From assembly GCF_005239225.2 (NCBI RefSeq), contig NC_133284.1, forward strand, positions 27,514,339-27,578,338: a DNA stretch of 64,000 nt, written 5' to 3'. The translations under genes were made by a program, and so were the position numbers. The notes under the pieces were generated by a model. It worked only from the letters and a program-made list of their open reading frames with translations, was not told where the DNA came from and did no database searches. The stretch's first letter is position 1, and the number at the start of each line of letters is the position of its first letter. The DNA comes from Populus alba (lineage: Eukaryota; Streptophyta; Magnoliopsida; Malpighiales; Salicaceae). Below are positions 1-11,099 of this stretch, piece after piece.

Positions 1-726
1 ACAGCAAGATACCTTCCGGAGTCGAAAGAAGGTATATTCCCTTGAAAGCTCTACTTTGTGATCTCTTAAATTAATTTCCTTTGCATGCTTCTGCTCCATG
101 TTATGTTAAATAAAACACCCCGGCCGCCAAATACAAGCAACATAAATGCATTATCATATTGAGTTTTTGGATCTATCATATTGCCTATGACAAATTAAAT
201 GTAACACATTATCGTAATAAACTTTTTCAAGTTGTAGAAAAAATGAATAAGTAAAGCATAATTAATTTCCACGTTAAACCTATAAAAATGATTAATAATT
301 TGACACTAACCTTGCTATCTTATCCAATTTTACAATTAAATCATAAAAAAACCCAAATAGCAACACTAACATGACTAAACCTAATAACTTTCTAAATCAT
401 GTAAAATTATAAAAATCACAACCTTCACATAACATAAACCTACAAATTTGTGATACTAATAATATTGGTGGTAATGATAATAGTAATAAATTAATATTTA
501 ATTTAATAACCAGATAATTGTGATAATGGCTATAACAATGAGGTAATGGTGCTAGTTGTTGTTGTAGCAGTAGCGGTGTAAGAGAATTATAGTTGAATGA
601 TTATATTGATAATAAACTAGTTGTTTGTGGTGATGCATGAGGGGTTGTTGTGATGGTGGTTAAGGGTTATTGACGTATATGGAAACAAAAAAAAACATAA
701 TAATAATAATAAGCATAAGAATACAT
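1..726. other. AT-rich intergenic sequence with repeat relics
   Basis: I see no gene here. Bases about 250-470 carry A/C-rich phrases (for example ACATAACATAAACC) that also make up the tandem array at 11100-12290, so this is probably another relic of that family. Bases 540-660 are rich in GGTGGT-like triplets that recur around 2800-2900 and 12360-12420. Confidence 0.5.
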
Positions 727-1070
727 TTTAGATGAAAATGGTATTCACACAAACACCAAGATTCAAGATTTTATTACAAAATACTTCTTTTCAAGTAGTC
801 TGCTAAAATAAAATTTAAATAAAACTTATTTATATTAAAAAAAAGTCTTAAACAAAGCTAAAAATAACAAAATAGTTCTAAATCAAATAGGATAAGCAAT
901 CATAAATCAGTAAGGAGAATATTGCAAATATAAATAGTAACTTTTAGGCTTTATTTGAAGACCTTTCCAATCTCCAATTATAATAAAACTTTAAATCTAT
1001 AGAAAACCAAACCTCAAAAATCTTTAAGCAAAATTTTAGCTCAATCAAGCTCTTAAATCTAAAGTTATGC
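727..1070. repeat. Left copy of a diverged direct repeat
   Basis: This stretch shares an ordered series of matching blocks with 2404-2750. It begins with GGTATTCACACAAA and runs through a TTTTATTAC block, a TCTTTTCAA block and a TAAATCAAAT block, ending near CAAAGTTAT. The copies are in direct orientation about 1.68 kb apart, with many substitutions and indels. They could be the ends of an old non-autonomous LTR-type element or a plain segmental duplication. No coding domain lies between them. Confidence 0.5.
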
Positions 1071-1950
1071 TTGTTAAAATAAGACCGCGTGTTTGGAGAA
1101 AGTCCCATGCATCAGTCTTTCTAGGTTAAAGAGAACTCGTTCTTAAGTTCAAATTGCACTTACCTCAATCTTGTAGATATACAATCAAAAGTTTATAACC
1201 CTTTACTTATTTAACCTTTATATTAAAAACATCATACATACTAGCAACATGTTTAGCCTCTTTAGTAATAGAACCAATTAATCTTAGTAATATATTAAAG
1301 ATCATTTGCTACAACTTTTGCAACAACTTTCCCAATCTTTAACTCAACCGTAGACTTAGCAAAACCAAACACTCATGTATCTTTTATATCATCACCAATA
1401 AGATTCATGATGGTTTCTCTACTGGGAGAACTTTTGAAAATTGCTTCACAACTTTTATTTGAAGTCCAAAAACATTAATCTTAACCTTATTAATTCTAGA
1501 ATTCTCCTCAAGCACATTTAAAGCACGTCCTCTACAATATGCTTCATAAAAAAGCACCTTTAAAACCACTTTCAATGGTTTTCTTATGTTGGATGGTTTC
1601 ACTTTAAAGACCAAATTCAATATGCTCATTAGCATGAACATCTTATGCATACTCGAGGTCATCATACATTAAGATTTTTGTATTGAAATCTTCTCTTTTA
1701 GCATCATCTTCCCCATTCTCATTTAATTTTGGTAGTTGACTCTAATATGTAAATGAACTAGAATAATAATAAAAAATTAAGTTTCAATATCATTACATCT
1801 TGATCAAAACGTTTCCTCATCTACTCATGCCTCTAAAACAAGTTGTCAAAAGTAGTCATCAATTCATGATCACTCTTTTTATAATCCTCTTATTTGCTTT
1901 TCTTCAACTTTGTTAATTGATAGGATAGTCCTTCAAATTGCCTCTACATG
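1071..1950. other. Gene-free AT-rich spacer
   Basis: This lies between the two diverged direct repeats. A minus-strand open stretch of 86 codons at 1405-1665 has low complexity, no recognised domain and no splice context. I do not call it a gene. Confidence 0.4.
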
Positions 1951-2112
1951 TTTTTTTTTTTTTATCAAATGTAAGAATTGTATAGATAAAAAAGAAGCTG
2001 GAGACCAGCAATACAAGGAAAAGGGAACGAAGTCCGTTTTCTAAAACAGAAGCAAGACAAGCTTGCTGGTTAGAAGGCAAAAGGGAACAAACTCCCTTGT
2101 ACAAACCATAAT
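1951..2112 (-). mobile_element. 5'-truncated LINE 3' tail
   Basis: Read on the minus strand, this ends in a hydrophobic reading frame finishing FIYTILTFDKKKK. It is followed directly by a run of A, seen as 13 T on the plus strand at 1951-1963. That arrangement, a short hydrophobic C-terminal coding stretch then poly(A), resembles the 3' end of plant L1-type LINEs as I remember them. No reverse transcriptase remains. A block of about 50 bp ending AAGACAAGCTT occurs twice in tandem. No target duplication was found, so the family call is tentative. Confidence 0.4.
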
Positions 2113-2403
2113 CAAGACAAGCTTACTAAATATATTATTGTTTATTATTGTTAGTCGATGAGTTAATTTTATAATTTACCTATACATATCTTTTATTACC
2201 AATTCCTAAATGTTTCTTTTCCAAGAAAACCTTTTCATCCCCTACTACACAAGCACATCATATTCGGTGACAACCTCTTTCATATATGGTTATTCAACAA
2301 TACACAACAAATAACCATCAAGAATCATTTGTATTTGATATCAGCTAACGTAAATAGAAATAACACAAAAAAAGATAGCAAATATAAGAACACAAAAATC
2401 TTT

Positions 2404-2750
2404 GGAAGAAAAAGGTATTCACACAAAAATCTTAATTTAAAATTTTATTACTGAATATTTCTTTTCAAATATTATGCTAAAATACAAGCTAAATAACATT
2501 ATTTATGCTAAGAAAAATATCTTAATCAAAGCTGAAAAAATAATAAAAGAATTGTAAATCAAATAGTAAAAAGAATTGTAAATCAACTAGGAAAATATTG
2601 TAAATCTAAATAGTATCTTATGGATTGTATTTGAAGGCATTCTTAATATTTGATTACTATAAGATTTTAAGCTTATTGGAAGCGGGGCTTCTAGAATTTT
2701 CAAGCAAAGTTTCAATTCAATTCAACAGTCAAATTCAAAGTTATACTAAT
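2404..2750. repeat. Right copy of the diverged direct repeat
   Basis: This is the partner of 727-1070, in the same orientation and same block order. It runs from GGTATTCACACAAA to AAAGTTATAC. It is followed near 2800-2900 by a G/T-rich stretch resembling 540-660. Confidence 0.5.
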
Positions 2751-3039
2751 AAATATAAGATTATTTATTTGAAAAAAATATCATATATTAGTTATAATAG
2801 GGTGGTGATAAGATGAAGTTTATGATAACTGATAGTAGTAATAGTAGTTGTGATGGGATGATGACAAGGTGATAATTGTGGTGATGGCGAAAGTGTATGT
2901 GAATAGAATGACAAGTTAAAATATTTTTTCTTCCATATAATTATTTAGGGGTTGACTAGAAAATATTATTCGTTGATTTTTTTATTGTTTGTTTTGAACT
3001 AAAATATATTTCATAGAACAAACACCACAAGAATTCACA

Positions 3040-3520
3040 GTTTTACCGATGGAATTATTCCGTCGGTGTGTGACTGTAAAACCGTCGGTAAATTATTTAC
3101 CGACTAACATACCGACGGAATACGTCCGTCAGCTTACCTTTCGTCGGTGATTCCCCATTCCGTCGCTATATCGGTCGACAAAACAAAAAAACCATTTACT
3201 GACGACTTTACAGACGGAATTTGCGCGCAAAAAAAAAAAACAATTCCCGCTTCAATAATACCGATGGATTTTTATTCCGTCGGTGATATCACAATTCACC
3301 GACGATTAATTTCCATCGGTAAATTAGTCGGTGAATTGTTGAAATACCGACAGAATATATCGTCTGTAAATTCGTCGGTAAATTATAATACCGACGGAAT
3401 AAATCCGTCGGTAAATCTGTTGGTGAGTCATGAAAACACCGACCGAATTAATCCATCTGGAAATTTATCGGTGCGGCTACTGTCTAATGCCGACAGATAT
3501 ATTCCGTCGGTAAATCCCTT
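3040..3520. repeat. Left subterminal CCGTCGGT repeat array of the CACTA element
   Basis: There are many direct and inverted copies of CCGTCGGT/ACCGACGG and one-base variants at irregular spacing. In En/Spm elements, such subterminal motifs bind the element's own TNPA-type protein. The array makes an open reading frame at 3147-3551 that is only an artefact of the repeats. Confidence 0.8.
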
Positions 3521-3788
3521 TGTAATTTTTTTATTTTTTATTTTTTTATAATTATTTAGAATACATCATATAAAATGATATAAATTAATGGTAATAAAAA
3601 CCAATTATGCAAATAAAAATTATATTAAGCATCAAAAACAAAAAATGATAAAACATAATATTCATTACAAAATGAAATTGTTCAAAAAAACATTAAATGA
3701 AATTTTAAATGTAAATAATATTTATCAAAAATTAATATAAAGGAGGTTGAGGAGGATCAGGAGGAGGAGGAGGCTGACTGTTATGCGG

Positions 3789-5411
3789 CTAACTTGGATT
3801 GGGTGCACATGTTCCACCTTGTAACATGTTTATGACCATTTGACGAAGCTCTTCATAGGCTGCTCTTTGTTGTGCAGATTCTGCTGTGTATTGTTCCTTG
3901 AGTTGTGTGTACGCCTCTGATATCTGGTCGCACCTTTGCTGCAAGGCCACAAACTCCTTAGATTGGGAGTTCGATACTGATTGGGAGCTCCTGACGGTTG
4001 AAGCAGTACGGGTCGTCCGCAAGGTGTCGGCCCTAGTGTTGAAGAGGCTGTAAACCCGATTCTTATCGGGTCCACCTGACGATCCAACCTCTATCCACAA
4101 ATCCGGATCGAATTCCGGATGGGTCGAAGGGTCGTCCCCGTATGTCTCCCTCAACCGATTATTATAGGTCTCCTGAAAATAAAAAAAAGTAATCATCATA
4201 TTCAATTCAATAAACATAATAATAACTTACAAAATAAAATGGATGAATAAACATACCACAAAATGTTGAGCGCGACTGTCAACGAACTGTTGCACCCCTT
4301 TTTGGCGGTCTTGACTCCGCACGTGCGTCTCCACAAACAGCTCCATAGGGCTCGGCTCACGTCCAAGAGACGTAGCCTATAATGAAAAAAAATTTATTAA
4401 CAAAAAATTAATTGAACGATATATTTCATTTAAATTAATCTTACCATCCGTTTCGCATGAGCAGCAAACAGAACAGAGTCGCCGGTGTGCGTTGTCACCG
4501 AGCCATGAATTAGCCGATTCTGGTTCCAGCACCGAACTGTGAGCGTCATGTGAACTGCTTAGACGTCACGTGCTCAAGATATTGCGGCCATATATCATCT
4601 GGGATGTATATCGGTTTGAAATCCCTCCAAACCGCAACATCGTTCCAGCCTTGGAACCCCTTATCCCTCGCAGTTTTTTTTACCTTTTTTTGGGCTTCGT
4701 ACCAAAAATCACGCAACCTACTTAACGCAATAAAAAATTACATTTCGAAACATAAATTTCTTTGTAAAAACAAGTTGTATTGTTTTCAATGTTACCTAGT
4801 TGCCGCGTGATTTTCCCACACCCTCCTCACAACATTGTTATGTTCCTCGTCCCAGCAGAATCGATGTTGTGTATAAAAAATAATTTTTAAAAATGTTAAT
4901 AATTTATTTCCAATTATATTAAGAATTTATTAGAAATAAGCTGAAAATTATATATTAACACAAACCTCAAATCTGTAAAACCATGCATTGATTTGAGGCA
5001 TCCATTCAGGATGCCTGGATATCTGACTCCATTGAAACAATGGAATCTCCATCGACGCTTTAAACGCCGATGATATTACTCGGGCGGCCTCAATGATATT
5101 GACTTCATAAATTTGTTTTAAATTTGTTTGTGAACCTCAAATTTGTTTTTTTTTTTTTTAAAAATAAAACCTTAACAAACTTACATTGAAAGGTCGTCCT
5201 TCCATTGTGCCTCGTACTTGCGGTTGCATCGATTCCGCTGCGAAGGCATGCTGCTTCTGCGACGTGAAGCATCACTGGAAGAGGCAACATCAGCTGACGG
5301 AGCAAGTGGTGTAGATGCCTCTTCTTAAGAGGCACCTAAGGAAATGTCTTCGTCGCTGCTAGACGAAGTAGATGCGACCGTACGTGAAGCTCTGGTTTTC
5401 ATTCTGTACAT
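3789..5411 (-). pseudogene. En/Spm-type second transposon gene (Ptta/TNPA-like), degraded
   Basis: Read on the minus strand from an ATG at 5411, the N-terminus is rich in Ser, Thr and Asp. Separate exon-like blocks then cover the conserved 'plant transposase Ptta/En/Spm' region. Clear phrases are WSQISRHPEWMPQINAWFYR (4980-5040), FCWDEEHNNVVRRVWENHAA (4805-4865), ATSLGREPSPMELFVETHVR (about 4320-4377) and DDPSTHPEFDPDLW near 4090-4140. The last exon ends in a Gln/Glu-rich coiled-coil-like stretch and a stop at 3789. Introns with GT-AG ends plausibly separate the blocks. Damage: a TAA soon after the start (about 5326), a TGA in the VTSKQFT block (near 4550) and a one-base frameshift just after it (near 4520). 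The family role is binding of subterminal repeats. I judge it a pseudogene. Confidence 0.75.
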
Positions 5412-6194
5412 CTAACCAATTTTATATAAATAATTATATAATTCAATTGAAATGTTAAAAAAATTTCAGCAACACCTCTCCTATACTTGGATACTACCCA
5501 AATCCACAAACCTGTAAATATTAACAATATCCACAACCAATTGACCCAATCTATACTAATTATTCCAACATATTGAATTACTAATCCTAAAGTAAATTCT
5601 ACATTAACAATTACAATTCAACAAATTATTCAATAATTATGTCAATACAACAATAAATTATTCTAAGGTAAATTCAACATTTACAATATTAATTTAACAA
5701 ATTAATCAACAATTATATATGGCAATACAACAATAAATTATATTCAATAAATAAATAAAAATATAGAATAACAATTAAAATCAATGGAAATAATTAAATA
5801 AAAATCATGCAATAATAGAGTAAAATTACTAATTATTCTAACATAGTCAATTATTAATTCTAAGTTAGATTCAACATTAACAACAAACATCCAACAAATT
5901 AACTAATACCAATTATAACAACACAACAATATTTTTGAACTCTCTGTAAGATGCCGACGGACGTCGGTCCGTCGGTATGTTCGTCGGTAATTGTGGCATT
6001 TCGGTGTAATTATTTTCGAACTCTCTGTGAGATGCCGACGGACGGAGGTCCGTCGGTATGGACGTCGGTGATTGTGCAATGTACAAAGGTTTTGTGTTTG
6101 TATTTTCTATTTACCTTCCTACAAAAAATTCAATAATAAACTGTCCATCGCACAAAATAATAGCAACAGTGCTTAAACAATAAATATATATTTC
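5412..6194. other. Spacer between the two CACTA genes, with internal CCGTCGGT duplication
   Basis: This is mostly AT-rich. Two near-identical units lie at about 5933-6011 and 6012-6090. Each starts with GAACTCTCTGT, then GATGCCGACGGACG, TCCGTCGGTATG and GTCGGT. They resemble the terminal arrays but sit in the middle of the element, between the 3' end of the TNP2 gene and the 5' end of the TNPA-like gene. A role as an internal promoter or binding cluster is possible but not shown. Confidence 0.6.
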
Positions 6195-9100
6195 AATATG
6201 GATATCATCTTCTTCATCGACATTTGCTTGTCTGCTAGAGCTCAAAACAACGTTCAACTCCTCTACGTCAACATCAACAAAACTATCATCGGAAACACGA
6301 AAATTTTAATTTTCTTCCAATTCAATCGAAGGAGCAACTCGATATGGTTCAACCAACTCACTAACTTGAAAGACTTCATCCCGCACACTTGTTTCTTCGT
6401 TCTCATCCTGAACAACCTCGACACGACCCCGTGGTTTCGTTTTCAAAACGGACAACCAATCAACTCTTGATCGATCCTTTCTAAATGAAAGGGTGTATGT
6501 GTAATAAACTTGTTGACATTGCTTTGCGAAAACAAAGACATCGTTTATGTTGCGGAGTCTAGCTTTTGAGTTGATTTCGACCAGACCATTGTGCGTATCA
6601 ACTCTGATTCCTCTGTCCGTCGTGTCATACCAATAGCATTTGAATAAAAATACTTTATTCTGCTCGCTATGATATTGTAGTTCAACGACCTCTTCTAATC
6701 TACCATAGTAGTCAACTTCTAACTCACTACTTGTGGATCCTTTAACACAAACACCGCAGTTGTATGTCTTTCTTCCTTGCCCATATTCTTCAGTATGGAA
6801 AACGTATCCATTGACAAAATACCCGTTGTAGCACTTAACTTTTCTTTCAGGCCCGAGGCTTAGTGAAGACAATGACTTAGACGCACTTCTTCCCATTTGA
6901 TAAACCTTGTATACATGTAATGTACATCAATAAACGGTAAATGAACGAGAATCTCATAATGGCATGCATACGTACAGTAATTTTGCAAGTTAGAATGAGT
7001 TTGTGATAGTGTTTACATGTGTTCTGAACCATGTGTAAAATTGTTCATCTTGTAATTGAAAGATCTGAGAGTCGGTTAGCTGCGAGTTATTAGAGAGCAA
7101 ATATTGTTGATGTTGCCTGCAAGTGATAGTGAGTGTATGATTTCACAATATATAATTACCAATATTTTACTGACAAAACACATATATAAATAAACTTACT
7201 AAATAAATGGTCTCAGCTCATCACAGTTAAATAGAACATAGTTGTGTGCTTGTTTGAATTCTATTTCCGACAAAAATCTTCCTCGTACGGCATTTTTAGG
7301 TGTGGGTCGTCCAATTTTGAAGAATATTGACAAGTTTCCACTGGAAGGCACTTCACCACCATCGTCATGCCGTGGAACGCGATTGATTCTTGTTCTCATA
7401 TGAGGTTCGAAATAGTACGAGATAAATGTTGATATCTCTTCAACAATATAGGCCTCACATATCGAAGCCTCAACATGCGCCTTGTTCTTAACCTTTTTCT
7501 TGAGATTAAATAAGTACATGCATTGAATTACAATTCAAGTATTTCCAATTAAGAAAAACATAGAAAAAACTTTTAGATATGAATTCTATTGCAACTGTAA
7601 TATCTCACTGTTCGAATGGGTACATCCATCTATACTGGACCGATCCTCCAGCTTTTACCTCGAACGGTAGATGTATAGGGAGATGCTCCATTGAGTCAAA
7701 AAATAAAGGAGGGAATATCATCTCAAGTTTGCATAGTGTCTCGATGATATTCATTTGAAGCCTCTCAATGTGCTCAACATTCAACTTGCTGGAGCATATA
7801 TCTCTGAAGAAATGACTGATCTCCGTCAGTGCATCCCATATTCCCTTTGGCAACAAATCACGAAAAGCTAATGGGATGAGTGTTTGCATAAACACGTGGC
7901 AGTCATGACTCTTCATTCCATACAATCTGCAGTCCTTTATGTTAACAAGCCTTGATATGTTCGATGCATGTTCATCCGGAAAACACAGACTCTTAAGCCA
8001 TTTGTAGACTAACAGCTATGCGTTTTTCTCTAACACGAAGCTTGCCCTTGGTTTTGCGACCTGTGACTCCTCATAAACCAACTCCATATTTTTACGGTTA
8101 TAGTATAAAGTTATATCCAATCTAGCCTTGATGTTGTCCTTTGTCTTCCCCTTCACATCCATGACGGTGTTGAAAATATTCTCAAACACATTCTTTTCGA
8201 TGTGCATGACGTCAAGGTTATGGCGGAGAAGATTGGTCTTCCAATAAGGAAGCTCCCAAAAAATACTTCGCTTTACCCAATTATGGGTCAAACCAAAACC
8301 AGGAAACTTTTGCTTACCTGATTGAAGGCCAAACACAATGTCACCGTACTCTGATACAACATGATGCAATTCTTCACCAGAAAGACACGGGGATGCAACA
8401 TCTTTTTCAACTCTGCCAACAAAGAAATCTTTTCTGTTCTTTCTGAACCTGTGATTAAGTGGCAAGAAGCGACGGTGACAGTCAAAAAAAGAAGTTTTAC
8501 CTCTGTTTGCTAGCGTGAATGCCTTGTTGTTTTCCATGTAGTATGGACATGCGAGCTTCCCATGTGTGCTCCAACCAGAAAGCATTCCATAAGCTGGAAA
8601 ATCATTGATAGTCCACATCAAAGCCGCCCTCATAAGGAAATTTTGTTTCCTCGATATATCATAAGTCAAAGCTCCGGAGGACCACAACTGCGCCAGCTCA
8701 TCAATTAACAGTCGAAGACAAACATCTATATTCCACCCCGGGCTGCTTGGACCGGGTATGACAATAGATAAAAACATGAAATCCGGCCTCATACACATTC
8801 CCGGTGGCAAGTTATAAATTGTGAGTATGACTGGCCAACAAAAATAGGGAGCAGCAAATGACCCAAATGGGTTGAATCCATCTGCACACAACCCAAGACA
8901 CACATTCCTTGATTCAGCTGAAAAGTCAGGATGCACACTGTTAAAGCGTTTCCACGCTTCGCCGTCAGAAGGATGCACCATCACACCATCAACCGCATCA
9001 TGTGTTTGGTGCCATGTCATGTGCTCAGCAGTCCTTCGTGACATGAATAACCTCTACAGTCTAGGTGTGATCGGGAAATATCTAAGTTTTTTATACGCCA

Positions 9101-9870
9101 CTAGAGTCTTTCCCCTGCCAGTTCTGGGTTTGTAACGCGAATGCCCGCATGTCATGCACTCGGTCATCTCAGCATTTTCAAGGTAGTATAACATGCAGAA
9201 GTTAGGGCACATGTCAATTTTCTGGTATCCTAAACCAAGGGGTTTCATCATGGACTTCGCAGCATAGAAGTTCTCTTTGAGCCTGTTCCCTTCAAGTAAA
9301 ATGCTTCTTGCCCAATCAATAATTTTGTCATACCTGGCCTCACTCAGCCCGTGATCTGACTTGATGGTGAACACCTGTGCCACGGCCGATAATTTACTGT
9401 GGTTTGTGCAGCCATCCCATAATGGTTCGTCAGAATCTTTCAACAAATCAAAAAACCTAGTTGCCTCTGCATTAGGTTCTTCTTCTATGATTGGACATTG
9501 ACTGACATTACCTTGATTCATTCTCATTGCATCCATAACCATGTTTCTGTAAGGATTAGTGTTGTCATTTGCCGCCTCATGCACGTTGCTACCACTTGAA
9601 GTTGACCCAACCACCGTTTCTCTCATTCTCCTATTACTAACAAATACCTCTCCATGTGCATACCAACACTGGTAATCCTCCACAAACCCTTTGTGTAGAA
9701 GATGCATCATTACAACATCTAGATGCAGATACTTAATACCGCCTTTGTGTAGAAGGTAATTTTTTATTTTGACGCTTCCTGCATGGACACTTAATACCGC
9801 CTCCAGTAAAATTTCTTGGAGTAGATGTTGCGAAATTAATAAAACCCTGAACCCTGTTACAATAATCCAT
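6195..9870 (-). pseudogene. TNP2-type CACTA transposase, interrupted
   Basis: The blocks run in order on the minus strand from an ATG at 9870. First is a transposase-associated N-terminal domain (DYCNRVQGFINFA, then CPCRKRQNKK). Next comes a block with PCMTCGHSRY-like Cys/His spacing near 9130-9180. The TNP2 core (Transposase_21) spans 8016-9044, including WPVILTIYNLPPGMCMRPDF and LRHNLDVMHIEKNVFENI. A DUF4218 domain spans 7199-7925, with HDCHVFMQTLIPLAFRDLLP. A DUF4216 domain spans 6306-6896, and an acidic tail lies near 6195-6300. In-frame stops lie at 9054-9056 (TAG), 8016-8018 (TAG) and 6306-6308 (TAA), with clear homology continuing beyond each. The family catalyses cut-and-paste transposition. 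Introns near 6900-7200 and 7520-7605 are likely. The stops leave no intact product. Confidence 0.85.
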
Positions 9871-10439
9871 CCTCCGCAATCCTTAGGGTGAATCTAGATA
9901 CATCCATGAACGATCATTCATGACTTCTATCGAACCTCTATAAAATTATGATGACATCATGTATATATTAATTAACTAAGTTCGGTAAATAAAACTTGTA
10001 AAATATATTACTTTACCTCGAAATTATCCAACAAACCAATCACAACTTCTCATAAATATTAAATATTCATTATCATTTATCAACATCCATACAAATTAAT
10101 ATATATATATATATATTATATATATATATAAATTAACAGAAATTACCACTCTGCAATACCATCGATAAAACTTAAAAAGGATCCATTAAGCAAGCTATTA
10201 ATTATTTCAAAAACATAACTTGTAATTCCACAAAGTTTTAACAATTTACAAACAAATACAATCTTACAAAATCTAAAACAAACCATAACAGGTATAAAAT
10301 TATACATTAATAAACTACAAGTTTGTTTGAGAAATAACAATAAAACATGTACATCTACTAATAAAAATACTTATACTAAAAAAACAATAAAATTGACATT
10401 TAAATGTTAAAATTTAAAAAGATAGAATTACTTACAAAT

Positions 10440-11085
10440 ATTGATAAAATCCGTCGGTAAATCAAAATACGGATGTTGTGACCACAAAACTTCAAGAAAT
10501 ACAACTGCTGAGATGAGAAAGATTTTTGTTTGGGGGCGGGGGGGGCTGGTTATTTGCAGATGGGGAGACTTAGGATTAGGAAGAAGAAGGAGAAATGGGG
10601 GAGGAGAATGTCGGTAATATATTTACTTTTTCTGACGGACACACCAACGGAATAACACCGTCGGTGAATCCGTCGCTAAATGTCACGGGGAATCGACACG
10701 TCACCGCACGGACCGCTTTTTTCAAATCCCTCGATGATTCCGTTGGTATTTTTTGACTGTGCACCTATCACGTCGTACGTACGGATCTGGAATTCAAATC
10801 CGTCGGTGATTCCTTCGGTATTTTTGACGGTGTGGGTCCCAGGATTTGAATCCGTCGGTGATTCTGTCGGAAAAATCACCCGCCAAACCCCCGCCTCAGG
10901 TACCCGCCCTTTTTTCATTAATTCTGAACTTTCCGTCCGTAATTCGGTCGGTAATTACCGACGGATTATAATCGTCGGTAATTACCGAACGAATTACGGA
11001 CGGAAATATTCCGTCGGTAATTTCGACCGAAAAATACCGACAGAAATATTCCGTCAGGGATTCCGTTGGTATTTAGCGAATTTCT
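10440..11085. repeat. Right subterminal CCGTCGGT repeat array with embedded hairpin
   Basis: This is the counterpart of the left array and is denser, with more than a dozen CCGTCGGT variants. Bases 10931-10965 and 10972-11005 form an almost perfect inverted repeat with a six-base loop. A G-rich run (GGGGGCGGGGGGGG) lies near 10534. The terminal inverted repeat follows at 11076-11092. Confidence 0.8.
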
Positions 11086-11099
11086 GGTAGTGAAACACA

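Larger units (their letters stand above)
3023..11092 (-). mobile_element. CACTA (En/Spm) DNA transposon, complete but disabled
   Basis: The right end reads GCGAATTTCTGGTAGTG, whose complement begins CACTACCAGAAATTCGC. The left end at 3023 reads CACCACAAGAATTCAC, a slightly decayed match. The bases just outside both ends are AAA (3020-3022 and 11093-11095), the 3-bp target duplication expected for CACTA elements. Both ends carry dense subterminal copies of CCGTCGGT and its complement. The interior holds a TNP2-type transposase (about 6195-9870) and a second En/Spm-type gene (about 3789-5411), both on the minus strand. At about 8.07 kb with two genes it has the layout of an autonomous element. 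Several in-frame stops and a frameshift indicate that it no longer makes functional proteins. Domains and ends are seen; class and inactivity follow from family knowledge. Confidence 0.9.

Noticed and set aside
3147..3551. 134-codon open frame on the plus strand
   Set aside because: It is made of the CCGTCGGT subterminal repeats of the CACTA element; the translation is a repeat artefact.
8872..9135. Plus-strand frame opposite the TNP2 transposase
   Set aside because: Shadow of the transposase; no domain.
10680..11090. 136-codon open frame in the right end of the CACTA element
   Set aside because: Same reason: the open frame follows the period of the subterminal repeats.
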